From Streptomyces sp. MP131-18 (GTDB lineage: Bacteria > Actinomycetota > Actinomycetes > Streptomycetales > Streptomycetaceae): a stretch of 64,000 nt of DNA. Positions 17,332 to 26,135 of this stretch are shown here, piece by piece. A program made the translations under genes and the position numbers. Numbering within the stretch: position 1 is the stretch's first letter; each line of letters opens with the position of its first letter. Below the pieces are notes generated by a model. It was given only the letters and a program-made list of their open reading frames with translations, made no database searches and was not told the origin of the DNA. The stretch lies in contig NZ_LZNS01000001.1 in assembly GCF_001984575.1 (NCBI RefSeq), positions 6,146,624 to 6,210,623 on the forward strand, written 5' to 3'.

Positions 17332-18201
17332 TCAGTGGAAGCTGTGCTCCTCGTCCGGGTAGGCCCCGCCCACGACGTCCTCGGCGAACGCCCGCGCCGC
17401 GTCGCCCAGCGCCTCCCGCAGCCGCCCGTACTGCTTGACGAACCGCGGCGTGCGGCCGCCGGGCCACTCCGTCATCCCGGCCATGTCGGTCCACACCAGC
17501 ACCTGCGCGTCGCACTCCGCGCCCGAGCCGATGCCGATCGTCGGAATGTGCAGGCTGCGCGTCACCTCCGCGGCCAGTTCGGCCGTCACCAGTTCGAGCA
17601 CCACCGCGAACGCGCCCGCGTCCTGCACCGCCTTCGCATCCCGCAGGAGCTGCTGCGCCGCCTCCTCACCGCGCCCCTGCACCGGGTGCCCGCCGTAGGC
17701 GTGCACCGACTGCGGGGTCAGGCCGACGTGGGCCATCACCGGAATCCCCGACTCCACCAGCAGCCGGATCTGGTCGGCGGAACGCTCGCCGCCCTCCAGC
17801 TTCACCGCGCCGACCCCGGCCTCCTTGACCAGGTGGGTGGCGCTGCGCAGCGCCTGCACCGCGCTCTCCTGGTAGGACCCGAACGGCAGGTCCCCCACGA
17901 TCAGCGCGCGGCTCGTGCCGCGCACCACGGCCCCGGCCAGCATGGTCATCTGGTCGAGGGTGACCGGGACGGTGCTGTCGTACCCCAGGTGGGCATTGCC
18001 CATGGAGTCGCCCACCAGCATCACCGGAATACCTGCCTCGTCGAAGACCGAGGCGGTCATTGCGTCGTACGCGGTCAGCATCGGCCACTTCTCGCCCCGC
18101 CGCTTGGCCGCCGCTATGTCCCTGACCGTGAGTCTGCGGCTGCTCCGGCCGCCGTAGAGCCCGGTCCCGGCAGGCTTGTGCCCTGTCATCGCGCTGGTCA
18201 T
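17332..18201 (-). CDS. panB: 3-methyl-2-oxobutanoate hydroxymethyltransferase
   Basis: The first committed enzyme of pantothenate (coenzyme A) synthesis, transferring a hydroxymethyl group from methylene-tetrahydrofolate to 2-oxoisovalerate. The 289-aa protein carries the PanB signatures MLTAYDAMTASVFDEAGI, LVGDSMGNAHLGY (Mg ligand Asp), GAVKLEGG and AHVGLTPQSVHAYGG, with the catalytic Glu in VLELV. It is monocistronic here; panC and panD are not adjacent. Length and motifs are complete. Confidence 0.96.
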   Translation of the reverse strand: MTSAMTGHKPAGTGLYGGRSSRRLTVRDIAAAKRRGEKWPMLTAYDAMTASVFDEAGIPVMLVGDSMGNAHLGYDSTVPVTLDQMTMLAGAVVRGTSRALIVGDLPFGSYQESAVQALRSATHLVKEAGVGAVKLEGGERSADQIRLLVESGIPVMAHVGLTPQSVHAYGGHPVQGRGEEAAQQLLRDAKAVQDAGAFAVVLELVTAELAAEVTRSLHIPTIGIGSGAECDAQVLVWTDMAGMTEWPGGRTPRFVKQYGRLREALGDAARAFAEDVVGGAYPDEEHSFH

Positions 18202-18446
18202 CGCGCTGCTCCTGTTCGTCGTCTCGAAGCGCCGTCACGGCGTCCCCGGATCGCCTTCCATGGTCGCACCGAGGCGGCGCACGCGAAAAGGGGTGCTGAT
18301 ATAACGGAACCCCGCGCCCCGCCGTGGCCGTCTTGAGAGCGGACGAATCCGTCACACGATCCGGGAGTGGCCTCCTGGCCGGTGCCACGGGGCGAGTGGG
18401 GCCTATGGTTGCCGGGGCGGAGCGCGACGGTCAGCGAGGGCAGCGG

Positions 18447-19475
18447 ATGGCACGTGTGGACACCCCGGCAACCCGTTCGGACGAGGGCGACGAGGACGGC
18501 GCCCACGCCGCCGGGGAGGGCGGTGGCGACAAGCCGCGCTGGCGGGACCGCGTCGGGCGGTGGCGCCGCGGCTGGGTCGTCGCGGGCCTGGCCCTGGCAC
18601 TCGCCCTGATCATGATGCTGCACTCCAGGATTCCCAACCAGATCGGGAACCTGGGCAGTCTCCTCCAGACCTTCCTGCCCTGGCTCGGCTTCACGATCCC
18701 GGTGCTGGCCGGCTGCGCGGCGCTGCGCCGTTCGGCGACGGCCGTGATCGCCGTGCTGGTGCCGTCCCTGGTCTGGCTCAACCTCTTCGGCGGGCTGCTC
18801 GTCGACAAGACCGGCGGCGGCGGGGCGCTCATGGTCGTCAGCCACAACGTGGACGCGGACAACACCGACCCGGCCGCCACGGCCGCCGAGCTGGCCGCCT
18901 CGGGCGCCGACCTCCTCGCCCTCCAGGAGCTGCCGCAGAACGAGCGGGAGACCTACGAGGAGGGGCTGGCCGAGACCTACCCGCACCACAGCGTGCAGGG
19001 CACGGTCGGCCTGTGGAGCCGCTACCCGCTCAGCGACACCGCCCCCGTGGACATCGGCATGGGCTGGACGCGCGCGATGCGCACCACCGTCGCCAGCCCG
19101 CAGGGCGAGATCGCCGCCTACGTGGCGCACCTGCCGTCGGTCCGCGTGCAGTTCCGGGCCGGGTTCACCGCCGGGCAGCGGGACGACGCCGCCGATCTCC
19201 TCGGCCGGGCCATCGCCGACGAGCCGGTGGACCGCGCGATCCTCCTGGGCGACCTGAACGGGACGATGAACGACGGCGCGCTCGCCCCCCTGACCTCGCA
19301 GCTGCGTTCCACGCAGGGCGCGGCGGGCGCGGGCTTCGGCTTCAGCTGGCCCGCCGGGTTCCCCATGGCCAGGATCGACCAGATCCTGGTCCGCGACCTG
19401 GAGCCGGTCTCCTCCTGGACCCTTCCGGCCACCGGCAGTGACCACCTGCCCGTCGCCGCCCGCGTCGACCTCTGA
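18447..19475 (+). CDS. Membrane-anchored endonuclease/exonuclease/phosphatase family protein
   Basis: A 342-aa protein with three hydrophobic segments near the N-terminus (about residues 40-115) followed by an extracytoplasmic EEP domain. Catalytic motifs are present: SHNVDADN, LQELPQNE, GDLNGTM and the terminal GSDHLPVAARV. The family includes DNases, phospholipases and nucleotide phosphatases; this three-helix form is common in actinobacteria and its substrate is unknown. The ATG at 18447 follows GAGGG; upstream in-frame ATGs at 18405 and 18324 would only add a non-conserved extension. Confidence 0.82.
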   Translation: MARVDTPATRSDEGDEDGAHAAGEGGGDKPRWRDRVGRWRRGWVVAGLALALALIMMLHSRIPNQIGNLGSLLQTFLPWLGFTIPVLAGCAALRRSATAVIAVLVPSLVWLNLFGGLLVDKTGGGGALMVVSHNVDADNTDPAATAAELAASGADLLALQELPQNERETYEEGLAETYPHHSVQGTVGLWSRYPLSDTAPVDIGMGWTRAMRTTVASPQGEIAAYVAHLPSVRVQFRAGFTAGQRDDAADLLGRAIADEPVDRAILLGDLNGTMNDGALAPLTSQLRSTQGAAGAGFGFSWPAGFPMARIDQILVRDLEPVSSWTLPATGSDHLPVAARVDL

Positions 19476-19554
19476 CCGCCCCGTTCTCCCTTTTGCCCGG
19501 GCCTGCTCTACTTTTGAAGGAAGGAGGAGGAAAGGTTCCGCGAGGAAGGCAGGC

Positions 19555-20454
19555 ATGGCACGCACCCGCTACGCACCCGACCGAGGGCTAACCCGCCGCA
19601 TGGTGCTCACCATGTTTCTCATCGGGCTGCTCTACGTGATCTTCGTGGGCGTGCTGGTCGCCGCACTGGGCAAGGCATGGCCGCTCGTCGTGGTCCTGGT
19701 CGGCGGACTGTTCGCCGCCCAGTTCTGGTTCAGTGACCGGATCGCCGCCTTCAGCATGGGCGCCCGCGAGGTCACCCCCGAGCAGGCCCCCGAGCTGCAC
19801 GGCGCCGTGGACCGGCTGTGCGCGCTGGCCGACATGCCCAAGCCCAAGGTCGCCATCGCCGACACCGACGTGCCGAACGCGTTCGCCACCGGCCGCAGCC
19901 AGAAGAAGTCCCTGGTCTGCGCCACCACGGGCCTGCTGCGCCGCCTGGAGCCCGACGAGCTGGAGGGCGTCCTCGCCCACGAACTGTCGCACGTCGCCCA
20001 CCGCGACGTCGCCGTGATGACCGTGGCCGCGTTCCTCGGCGTGCTGGCCGGGCTGATCACCCGCATGGCCCTGTGGACGGGCCTCTTCGGCCGCGGCGGC
20101 CGCAACAACCAGAACGTGCTCCTCCTGCTGATCCCGCTGATCAGCGCCGTGGTCTACGTGATCAGCTTCCTGCTCACCCGGCTGCTCTCCCGCTACCGCG
20201 AGCTGTCCGCGGACCGCACCGGCGCGCTGCTCACCGGCCGCCCCTCCGCCCTGGCCTCGGCCCTCACCAAGGTCTCGGGACAGATGTCCCGCATCCCCAC
20301 CCGCGACCTGCGCCAGGCCGAGCCGTTCAACGCGTTCTTCTTCGCCCCCGCGCTGTCCCCCGGCGCGAGCCTGAGCCGGCTGTTCTCCTCCCACCCGACC
20401 CTGGAACAGCGCCTCGACCGGCTGGCGAAGCTGTCCACCGAGCTCGGCGGGTGA
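19555..20454 (+). CDS. htpX: HtpX-family membrane zinc metalloprotease
   Basis: A 299-aa M48 protease that degrades misfolded membrane proteins. Two N-terminal helices precede the catalytic domain with HELSH (H142, E143, H146), a further hydrophobic pair, and RELSADRTG holding the third zinc ligand. It begins after a purine-rich leader with GAGGAAGG. The next gene, pspAB, starts 7 bases after its stop, and this pairing is conserved in actinobacteria, pointing to membrane-stress control. Confidence 0.93.
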   Translation: MARTRYAPDRGLTRRMVLTMFLIGLLYVIFVGVLVAALGKAWPLVVVLVGGLFAAQFWFSDRIAAFSMGAREVTPEQAPELHGAVDRLCALADMPKPKVAIADTDVPNAFATGRSQKKSLVCATTGLLRRLEPDELEGVLAHELSHVAHRDVAVMTVAAFLGVLAGLITRMALWTGLFGRGGRNNQNVLLLLIPLISAVVYVISFLLTRLLSRYRELSADRTGALLTGRPSALASALTKVSGQMSRIPTRDLRQAEPFNAFFFAPALSPGASLSRLFSSHPTLEQRLDRLAKLSTELGG

Positions 20455-20461
20455 CGCGGCC

Positions 20462-21061
20462 ATGGGCTTCCTCGACATCATCCTCGGCCGCCGCAAGCCC
20501 GCCAGGCCCGACCTCGACCAGCTCTTCGCCATCCCCTCCGCCGCCGTCACCCTCCAGGCCGCCGCCGGGCTCACCCCCACCGGGCGCGGCTCCGTCTGCT
20601 TCGCCAGCGTCGAGGGCGGCGCGTTCACCCGCGTCAGGCAGGAGGTGCGGGAGCTGCTCGACGCCGATACCGCCACCGGCGGCATCCCCGTCGAGTTCAG
20701 CCAGGACTCCTACGGCTACACCTGGCTGCTGGCCCGCCACCCGCCGGAGGACATCGGCGGCCTGGTCAACGACCTGCACGCCGTCAACACCAGCCTGAAG
20801 GACGCCGGTTTCGGCCCCCAGCTGCTGTGCTCGATCACCGGCTTCACCACCGCACCCGACGACCGCGGCCAGCAGCGCCCGCTCGCCCTGGTCTACCTGT
20901 ACAAGCGCGGCACCTTCTACCCGTTCTCGCCCGTGCCCGGCCAGTCCGAGCGCCGCGACAACGGCCTGGAACTCCAGATCCGCGCTCTGCTGGAGAACGA
21001 TCTGCGAGTGGAGAAGGACCTCACCCGCTGGTTCCCCGTGTGGGGCGCGCCCGGCCTGTGA
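20462..21061 (+). CDS. pspAB: PspA-associated protein PspAB
   Basis: A 199-aa protein beginning MGFLDIILGRRKPARPDLDQ, the typical start of the PspAB family. Its role is thought to be in the actinobacterial phage-shock/membrane-stress response. It lies 7 bases after htpX and must be in the same operon. No catalytic motif is evident. Confidence 0.88.
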   Translation: MGFLDIILGRRKPARPDLDQLFAIPSAAVTLQAAAGLTPTGRGSVCFASVEGGAFTRVRQEVRELLDADTATGGIPVEFSQDSYGYTWLLARHPPEDIGGLVNDLHAVNTSLKDAGFGPQLLCSITGFTTAPDDRGQQRPLALVYLYKRGTFYPFSPVPGQSERRDNGLELQIRALLENDLRVEKDLTRWFPVWGAPGL

Positions 21062-21079
21062 ACGAGCCCGGCCGCCCCG

Positions 21080-22831
21080 CTACTCCCGCCAGCCGCTGGT
21101 GATCGGCAGCCTGCGGTCCTTCCCGAAGACCTTCTGCGAGATCTTCGTGCCCGGCGGGTACTGCCGCCGCTTGTACTCGGCGGCGTCCACCAGCCGCAGC
21201 ACGCGCGTGACCAGCTCCTCGGGGAAGCCGGCCGCGATGATCTCCGCACGCCCCAGGTCCCGGTCCACGTAACTTTCGAGCACCCGGTCCAGCTGGTCGT
21301 AGTCCGGCAGGGAGTCCGTGTCGACCTGGCCGGGCCGCAGCTCCGCGCTCGGCGGCTTGGCGATCGAGTTCTCCGGGATGGGCGGCGTCTCGCCGCGCCG
21401 CGCGGCGGCCTCGTTCCGCCACCGCGCCAGCTGGTAGACGCCCGTCTTGTAGACGTCCTTGATCGGCGCGTACGCGCCCACCGAATCCCCGTACAGCGTG
21501 GAGTAGCCCACCGCCAGCTCGCTCTTGTTGCCGGGGGCAAGCACGATGTGCCCCTCCTGGTTGGACACGGCCATCAGCAGGGTGCCGCGCAGCCGCGACT
21601 GGAGGTTCTCCTCGGCGAGCCCCGTCAGCTCCACCGCCGACATGTAGGCGTCGAACATCGCCCCCACCGGAACGGTCCGCAGGTCGAGGCCGGTGCGGCG
21701 GGCCAGCTCCACCGCGTCGTCCCGCGAGTGCTCCGAGGAGTACCGCGACGGCATCGACAGGCCGTACACGTGCCCGGGCCCCAGCGCGTCGCAGGCGATG
21801 GCCGCGCAGAGCGCCGAGTCGATGCCGCCGGACAGGCCGATCAGCACCGAACGGAAGCCGTTCTTCCGCGTATAGGCCCGCACCCCGGTGACCAGTGCCT
21901 GGTACATCTCCTCCGTGTCGCCGAGGCGCTCCGCCTCGCCCCCCGGGTACCGCACCGGTCCGGGCGCCAGGGGCTCGGACGACAGCGTCAGGTGGTCGAT
22001 GCGCAGCCCGTCGGCGACCGGCCCGGACGGCGGCTCCGCCGCCGCGGCCGGCAGGTCGAGGTCGAGCAGGAGGCACTCCTCGGCGAACTGCGGCCCGCGG
22101 GCCAGCACCGAGCCGTCCCGGTCCACGACGATCGAGTCGCCGTCGAAGACCAGCTCGTCCTGCCCGCCGACCATCGCCAGGTACGCCAGCGCGCACCCGG
22201 CCTCCTGCGCCCGCCTGCGCACCAGGCCGAGGCGCGTGTCGTCCTTGTGCACCTCGTAGGGGGAGGCGTTGATCGTGAGCAGCAGCCCGGCCCCCGCGGC
22301 GCGCGCGGCCGGCACCCGGCCGCCGTCCTGCCACAGGTCCTCGCAGATGGCCAGCGCCACGTCGACGCCGTGCACCCGGAGCACGGGCAGGGTCGCGCCG
22401 GGCACGAAGTACCGGAACTCGTCGAACACCCCGTAGTTCGGCAGGTGGTGCTTGGCGAACGTCAGCACCACCTCGCCGCGGTGCAGCACGGCCGCCGCGT
22501 TCTGCGGGGCGCCGGCCGGCAGCCCCGCGTTGACCCTGACCTCCTCGGCGGAGCGGTCCAGGTAGCCGAGTACGACCGGCACCTCACCCAGACCGGACTC
22601 GGCCAGCCGCACGGCGAGCCCGTCGAGCGCCTCCCGGCTCGCGGAGACGAACGAGGCGCGCAGCGCCAGGTCCTCCACCGGATAGCCGGTCAGCATCATC
22701 TCGGGGAACGCCACCAGGTGCGCGCCGCGCTCCACGGCGCGCCCGGTCCAGCGCAGCACGGCGTCCGCGTTCGCGGCCAGGGCCCCGACGGAGGAATCGA
22801 TCTGGTTGAGGGCGATACGTAGCTGAGGCAC
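21080..22831 (-). CDS. nadE: Glutamine-dependent NAD+ synthase
   Basis: A 583-aa two-domain enzyme that amidates nicotinic acid adenine dinucleotide using ammonia from glutamine. The N-terminal nitrilase-type amidase shows its Glu-Lys-Cys triad in FPEMMLTGYP, FAKHHLPNYGVFDE and LAICEDLWQDGG. The C-terminal synthetase has the PP-loop IGLSGGIDSALCA and NKSELAVGYSTLYGD. The GTG at 22831 gives the conserved MPQLRIALNQ start. It is convergent with pspAB and stands alone. Confidence 0.96.
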   Translation of the reverse strand: MPQLRIALNQIDSSVGALAANADAVLRWTGRAVERGAHLVAFPEMMLTGYPVEDLALRASFVSASREALDGLAVRLAESGLGEVPVVLGYLDRSAEEVRVNAGLPAGAPQNAAAVLHRGEVVLTFAKHHLPNYGVFDEFRYFVPGATLPVLRVHGVDVALAICEDLWQDGGRVPAARAAGAGLLLTINASPYEVHKDDTRLGLVRRRAQEAGCALAYLAMVGGQDELVFDGDSIVVDRDGSVLARGPQFAEECLLLDLDLPAAAAEPPSGPVADGLRIDHLTLSSEPLAPGPVRYPGGEAERLGDTEEMYQALVTGVRAYTRKNGFRSVLIGLSGGIDSALCAAIACDALGPGHVYGLSMPSRYSSEHSRDDAVELARRTGLDLRTVPVGAMFDAYMSAVELTGLAEENLQSRLRGTLLMAVSNQEGHIVLAPGNKSELAVGYSTLYGDSVGAYAPIKDVYKTGVYQLARWRNEAAARRGETPPIPENSIAKPPSAELRPGQVDTDSLPDYDQLDRVLESYVDRDLGRAEIIAAGFPEELVTRVLRLVDAAEYKRRQYPPGTKISQKVFGKDRRLPITSGWRE

Positions 22832-23051
22832 GCCACCGAGTCTAATCGTCCGACTGACGCTATGGGGTGGGGGCCCGGGTGCGTTCCGGCACGATCCGGT
22901 CGAAGTCCGTGCGACCGGCGCGCGCTGAGCGGCGCGGGGCCGAAAGCCGACCTGGCATATTCGGCCAGGGTGTGCCGCCGCGGGGTTGCCCGCGGCCGGT
23001 GCGGGGCACAGCTATCCCACGTCGCAGTGCCGTCCACGCCGGAGGGGTGGC

Positions 23052-24128
23052 ATGCCGCAGGACGTCAGCTTCCTCCTGCCCTTCCGCACCCGGACCAACC
23101 CCGAGGCCGACCGGGCCCGCGCCCGCCATCTGGGCCGGGCAGCCGACCTCGGCCTGGTGCGCGGCGAACGGGCCATGCGCCGCTACCGCGACTGGCTGCT
23201 GCCCGAACTGGCCGCCGCCGCCTACCCGGACGCCAGGGGCGCCGACCTCGACCTCGTCACCGACGCCGTCTGCCTCGGCTTCCCGCTGGACGACCAGTTC
23301 GACCGGCCCTCCCGGGCCCAGCCGGAGCTGGCCGCCCGGCTCAGCACCGAACTGGCCGCCATCCCCTACCGCGCCCCCGGCGCCCGCCTGTTGCTCGACC
23401 TGCCCGTGACCCGCGCCTGCGCGGACGTGTGGCGCCGCGCCGCCGAGGGCATGTCGCCGTCCTGGCGGGAGCGGGCCGCGGGCAACCTGACGCGCTTTTT
23501 CCGCGCCCGCCTGCACCAGGCGCACAACCGCTGCCTCGGCGTCCGCCTCGACGAGAAGTCCTACCTCGCGCTGCGCCGCCGGGCGGCGGGCACCGCACCC
23601 TGCTTCGACCTGATCGAACGCGCCGGGCACTTCGAGGTGCCGCCCGCCGCGTACTGGAGCCCCGAGGTGCGGACCATGACGCGGTGCGCGGGCGACGTGG
23701 TCCTCCTCTGCAACGACGTGCACGCCATGGAACGCGAGGCGGCCAGGGGCAACCCGCACAACCTGCCGCTCATCCGGCAGCGCGCCCTCGGCTGCTCGCG
23801 GGCTGAGGCGGTGGCACAGGTCGGTGCCATGGTCGCGGGCCGCGCCGAGCTGTTCGAGACCGTGGCCGACGGCATCCCGCGGCTGCACGGCGGCTGGCGG
23901 CTCGCCCCCTCTGGCGCCGCGGCCGTGGCACGTTACCTCGACGGGCTGCGTTCCTGGATGGCCGCCAACCAGCGGTGGGGGGCGGCCTCTTCGCGGTACG
24001 CGTCCGGCGGCGCGGACCTGCCGGGCGACGAGGCGGCGCACCGCCCCGGCGGGCCAGGACGGCTCACCGGCCCCGTAGCCGGGCCAGCACCGCCCGCACC
24101 CCACGGACGGCCGGCGCCCGTCGTCTGA
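23052..24128 (+). CDS. Class I terpene synthase family protein
   Basis: A 358-aa bacterial terpene cyclase, which would ionise a prenyl diphosphate (usually farnesyl) and cyclise it. The aspartate-rich motif is DDQFD at residues 80-84. The second metal motif at 221-229 reads NDVHAMERE, so the usual Ser of ND-x-x-S-x-x-x-E is Ala225. The C-terminal Arg-Tyr pair is ASSRY near 315. The ATG at 23052 follows GGAGGGG. A Pro/Gly-rich tail of about 40 residues ends inside the convergent P450 gene, a 65-base overlap. The partner P450 suggests an oxidised terpenoid product; the cyclisation product cannot be predicted. Confidence 0.85.
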   Translation: MPQDVSFLLPFRTRTNPEADRARARHLGRAADLGLVRGERAMRRYRDWLLPELAAAAYPDARGADLDLVTDAVCLGFPLDDQFDRPSRAQPELAARLSTELAAIPYRAPGARLLLDLPVTRACADVWRRAAEGMSPSWRERAAGNLTRFFRARLHQAHNRCLGVRLDEKSYLALRRRAAGTAPCFDLIERAGHFEVPPAAYWSPEVRTMTRCAGDVVLLCNDVHAMEREAARGNPHNLPLIRQRALGCSRAEAVAQVGAMVAGRAELFETVADGIPRLHGGWRLAPSGAAAVARYLDGLRSWMAANQRWGAASSRYASGGADLPGDEAAHRPGGPGRLTGPVAGPAPPAPHGRPAPVV

Positions 24129-25536
24129 CCCGGCCGCCCGCGGCGACGGGGCCGGCGGCGGAACCGGCATCCGGGGCGGCGGGCCCGGCCGCCTGCCCCC
24201 ACGCGGGCTGGCGCACCGGCCGTGGCGGCGGGCCGCCCGCCCGCTCCGGCTCCGCCGGGACCGGGCGGCGGGGGGTGAACGCGACGGGCAGCGCGTCCAG
24301 GTGGCGCGACCAGGTCGACGCCGACCAGGTCAGCTCCTCGGGGCCGGCGGCGGGCCGGAGGTCGGGCAGCCGGGCGAGCAGCACCTCGACGGCCGTCACG
24401 CAGATGGCCCGGCCGATCTCCTGCCCCGGGCATTCGTGGGGGCCGCTGGTGAACGCCAGGTGCGAGCGGTTGCCGTGCATCGGGGCGCCGGGCGCGGGCC
24501 GGATCTCCGGGTCCGCGTTGGCCGCGGCCAGACCGAGGAGCAAGAGGTCGCCCCGGCGGATGTGCCGGCCGCCCAGTTCCACGTCCTGAAGGGCGAAGCC
24601 GCCGGGGCACACCGCGATCGGCGGCTCGTCCCACAGCACCTGTTCCACCGCGGCGTGCGGCGTCATCCGCCCGCCGAGCAGCGGGCCGCGGAAGGCGGGG
24701 TGGACGAAGACCCGCAGGGTGTTCACGATGAGGTTGGTGGTCGCCTCGTTCGCCGCGACGAGCACCAGTCGCAGGTGGTGGCCGACCTCCTCGTCCGACA
24801 GGCCGGCCGGGTGCGCGATCAGCCAGGACGCCAGGTCGTGGCCGGGCGCCGCGTGCTTGCGCTCGACGAGCCTGAACAGCGCACGCTTGAGGTAACGGTC
24901 GCTGGTGACGGCCCGCTCGGTGCCCAGCAGCAGCTGGCGGCTCGCCTCGGCGAGCCGCGGCCCCTCCGGCTCCGGCAGGCCCAGGATCTGCGTCAGCGTC
25001 AGGACCGGCAGCTGCCGCGCGTACTGGGCGACCAGGTCCGCCCGCCCGTCCGCGGCGAACCGGTCGATCAGCCCGTGCGCGTTGTGCTGCGCAAGGCGCC
25101 GCAGCCCGCGGCGGTCGAAGCGCTGAAGGCTTTCGTGGACCGCGCCGCGCAGCCGCTGGTGGGCGGCGCCGTCCTGGTGCGCGCAGTCCGGGCCCCACAG
25201 CAGGACCGGCGCGATGGGGGCGTCCGGGCCGATGCGCCCCTCGATCCACCGGGACCAGTTGCGCCCGTCCCGGCTGAAGCGGCGCGGGCTGCGGGTCACG
25301 TGCAGGATCTCGTCGTAGCCGAGCACGAGCCAGGCCGGCACGTCGCCTTCGAGCAGCACGGGGGCCACGGCCCCGTGGCGGGAGCGCAGCCCTTCGTACA
25401 GGGCCGCGGGATCGGCGGCGGCCACCCGGCCGTACAGCCGCTGCGCCCCGCCCGGTCCTTCGCGGTGGGCGGGGCACCCGGGGGGCGGCGCGCCGTGCGG
25501 CCCGGTGCGGGAGGGGTCGGGCGAGGTCGCGGTCAC
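24064..25536 (-). CDS. Cytochrome P450, CYP157-like, lacking the ExxR motif (conservon CvnE)
   Basis: A 490-aa P450. The haem loop is FTSGPHECPGQEIGR with Cys369, and the I-helix reads AANEATT (261-267). Where the invariant K-helix ExxR should be, the sequence is EQVLW (298-302). Loss of ExxR is the known peculiarity of family CYP157, whose S. coelicolor member has EQSLW. CYP157 genes usually sit at the end of conservons, as here. The GTG start at 25536 overlaps the GTPase stop by GTGA. A 60-residue Pro/Ala/Arg tail follows the catalytic domain. Substrate unknown; a terpene made by the facing synthase is an attractive guess. Confidence 0.87.
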   Translation of the reverse strand: MTATSPDPSRTGPHGAPPPGCPAHREGPGGAQRLYGRVAAADPAALYEGLRSRHGAVAPVLLEGDVPAWLVLGYDEILHVTRSPRRFSRDGRNWSRWIEGRIGPDAPIAPVLLWGPDCAHQDGAAHQRLRGAVHESLQRFDRRGLRRLAQHNAHGLIDRFAADGRADLVAQYARQLPVLTLTQILGLPEPEGPRLAEASRQLLLGTERAVTSDRYLKRALFRLVERKHAAPGHDLASWLIAHPAGLSDEEVGHHLRLVLVAANEATTNLIVNTLRVFVHPAFRGPLLGGRMTPHAAVEQVLWDEPPIAVCPGGFALQDVELGGRHIRRGDLLLLGLAAANADPEIRPAPGAPMHGNRSHLAFTSGPHECPGQEIGRAICVTAVEVLLARLPDLRPAAGPEELTWSASTWSRHLDALPVAFTPRRPVPAEPERAGGPPPRPVRQPAWGQAAGPAAPDAGSAAGPVAAGGRVRRRAPAVRGVRAVLARLRGR

Positions 25537-26135
25537 ATGGCCCTCCTCGGGGGCGTGTTGCGCCGGGGCGCGGTGGTGTGCAGGTGGCGCAGCAGCGTCA
25601 GGAGCACGCCGCGGGACGAGCCGGGCCGGCGGGCGTCGCAGGTGACGACCGGTACGGAACCCGGCAGGTCGAGCGTGGCGCGCAGGTCGCCGGCGGGGCA
25701 CAGCGGGGCGTCGGGGAAGAGATTGGCGGCGACGACGAAGGGCACGCCGCCCCGTTCGAGCCGGTCCACGGCCGGGAAGCTGTCGTGGAGGCGGCGGGTG
25801 TCGACCAGCACCACCGCGCCGATCGCGCCGTCGAGCACGCCGTCCAGCAGGAACCACAGATGCTGCTGGCCCGGCGGGCCGAACAGGTAGAGCACCAGGC
25901 GCCCGCCGCACGTGACGCGGCCCACGTCCACGGCCACCCGCGGGCCGGTCCCCGCCGCGGCGCGGAGCGGGCGGATCTCGCTGGCGGAGCCGACCAGCGT
26001 CGTCTTGCCGACCCCGAAACCGCCGACGACCAGCACCTTCACCGACCGCTCGGCCGAGTCGGGCAGCGGGTCCCGCGGCGAGGGACGCGGGGACGGTGAG
26101 GACAGTGAGGGCAGTTCATAAACGCTGTAATCCAT
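25533..26135 (-). CDS. Conservon small GTPase (CvnD-type)
   Basis: A 200-aa Ras-like GTPase of the Streptomyces conservon. The Walker A/P-loop is GGFGVGKTTLVGS (residues 38-50), the G3 region is LFGPPGQQ, and the G4 position reads VAANLF rather than NKxD, as is usual for CvnD proteins. It overlaps the upstream DUF742 gene by 20 bases and the P450 by GTGA, so the three are translated from one message. CvnD normally works with the sensor kinase CvnA and the Roadblock protein CvnB; neither is present in the window. Confidence 0.88.
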   Translation of the reverse strand: MDYSVYELPSLSSPSPRPSPRDPLPDSAERSVKVLVVGGFGVGKTTLVGSASEIRPLRAAAGTGPRVAVDVGRVTCGGRLVLYLFGPPGQQHLWFLLDGVLDGAIGAVVLVDTRRLHDSFPAVDRLERGGVPFVVAANLFPDAPLCPAGDLRATLDLPGSVPVVTCDARRPGSSRGVLLTLLRHLHTTAPRRNTPPRRAM

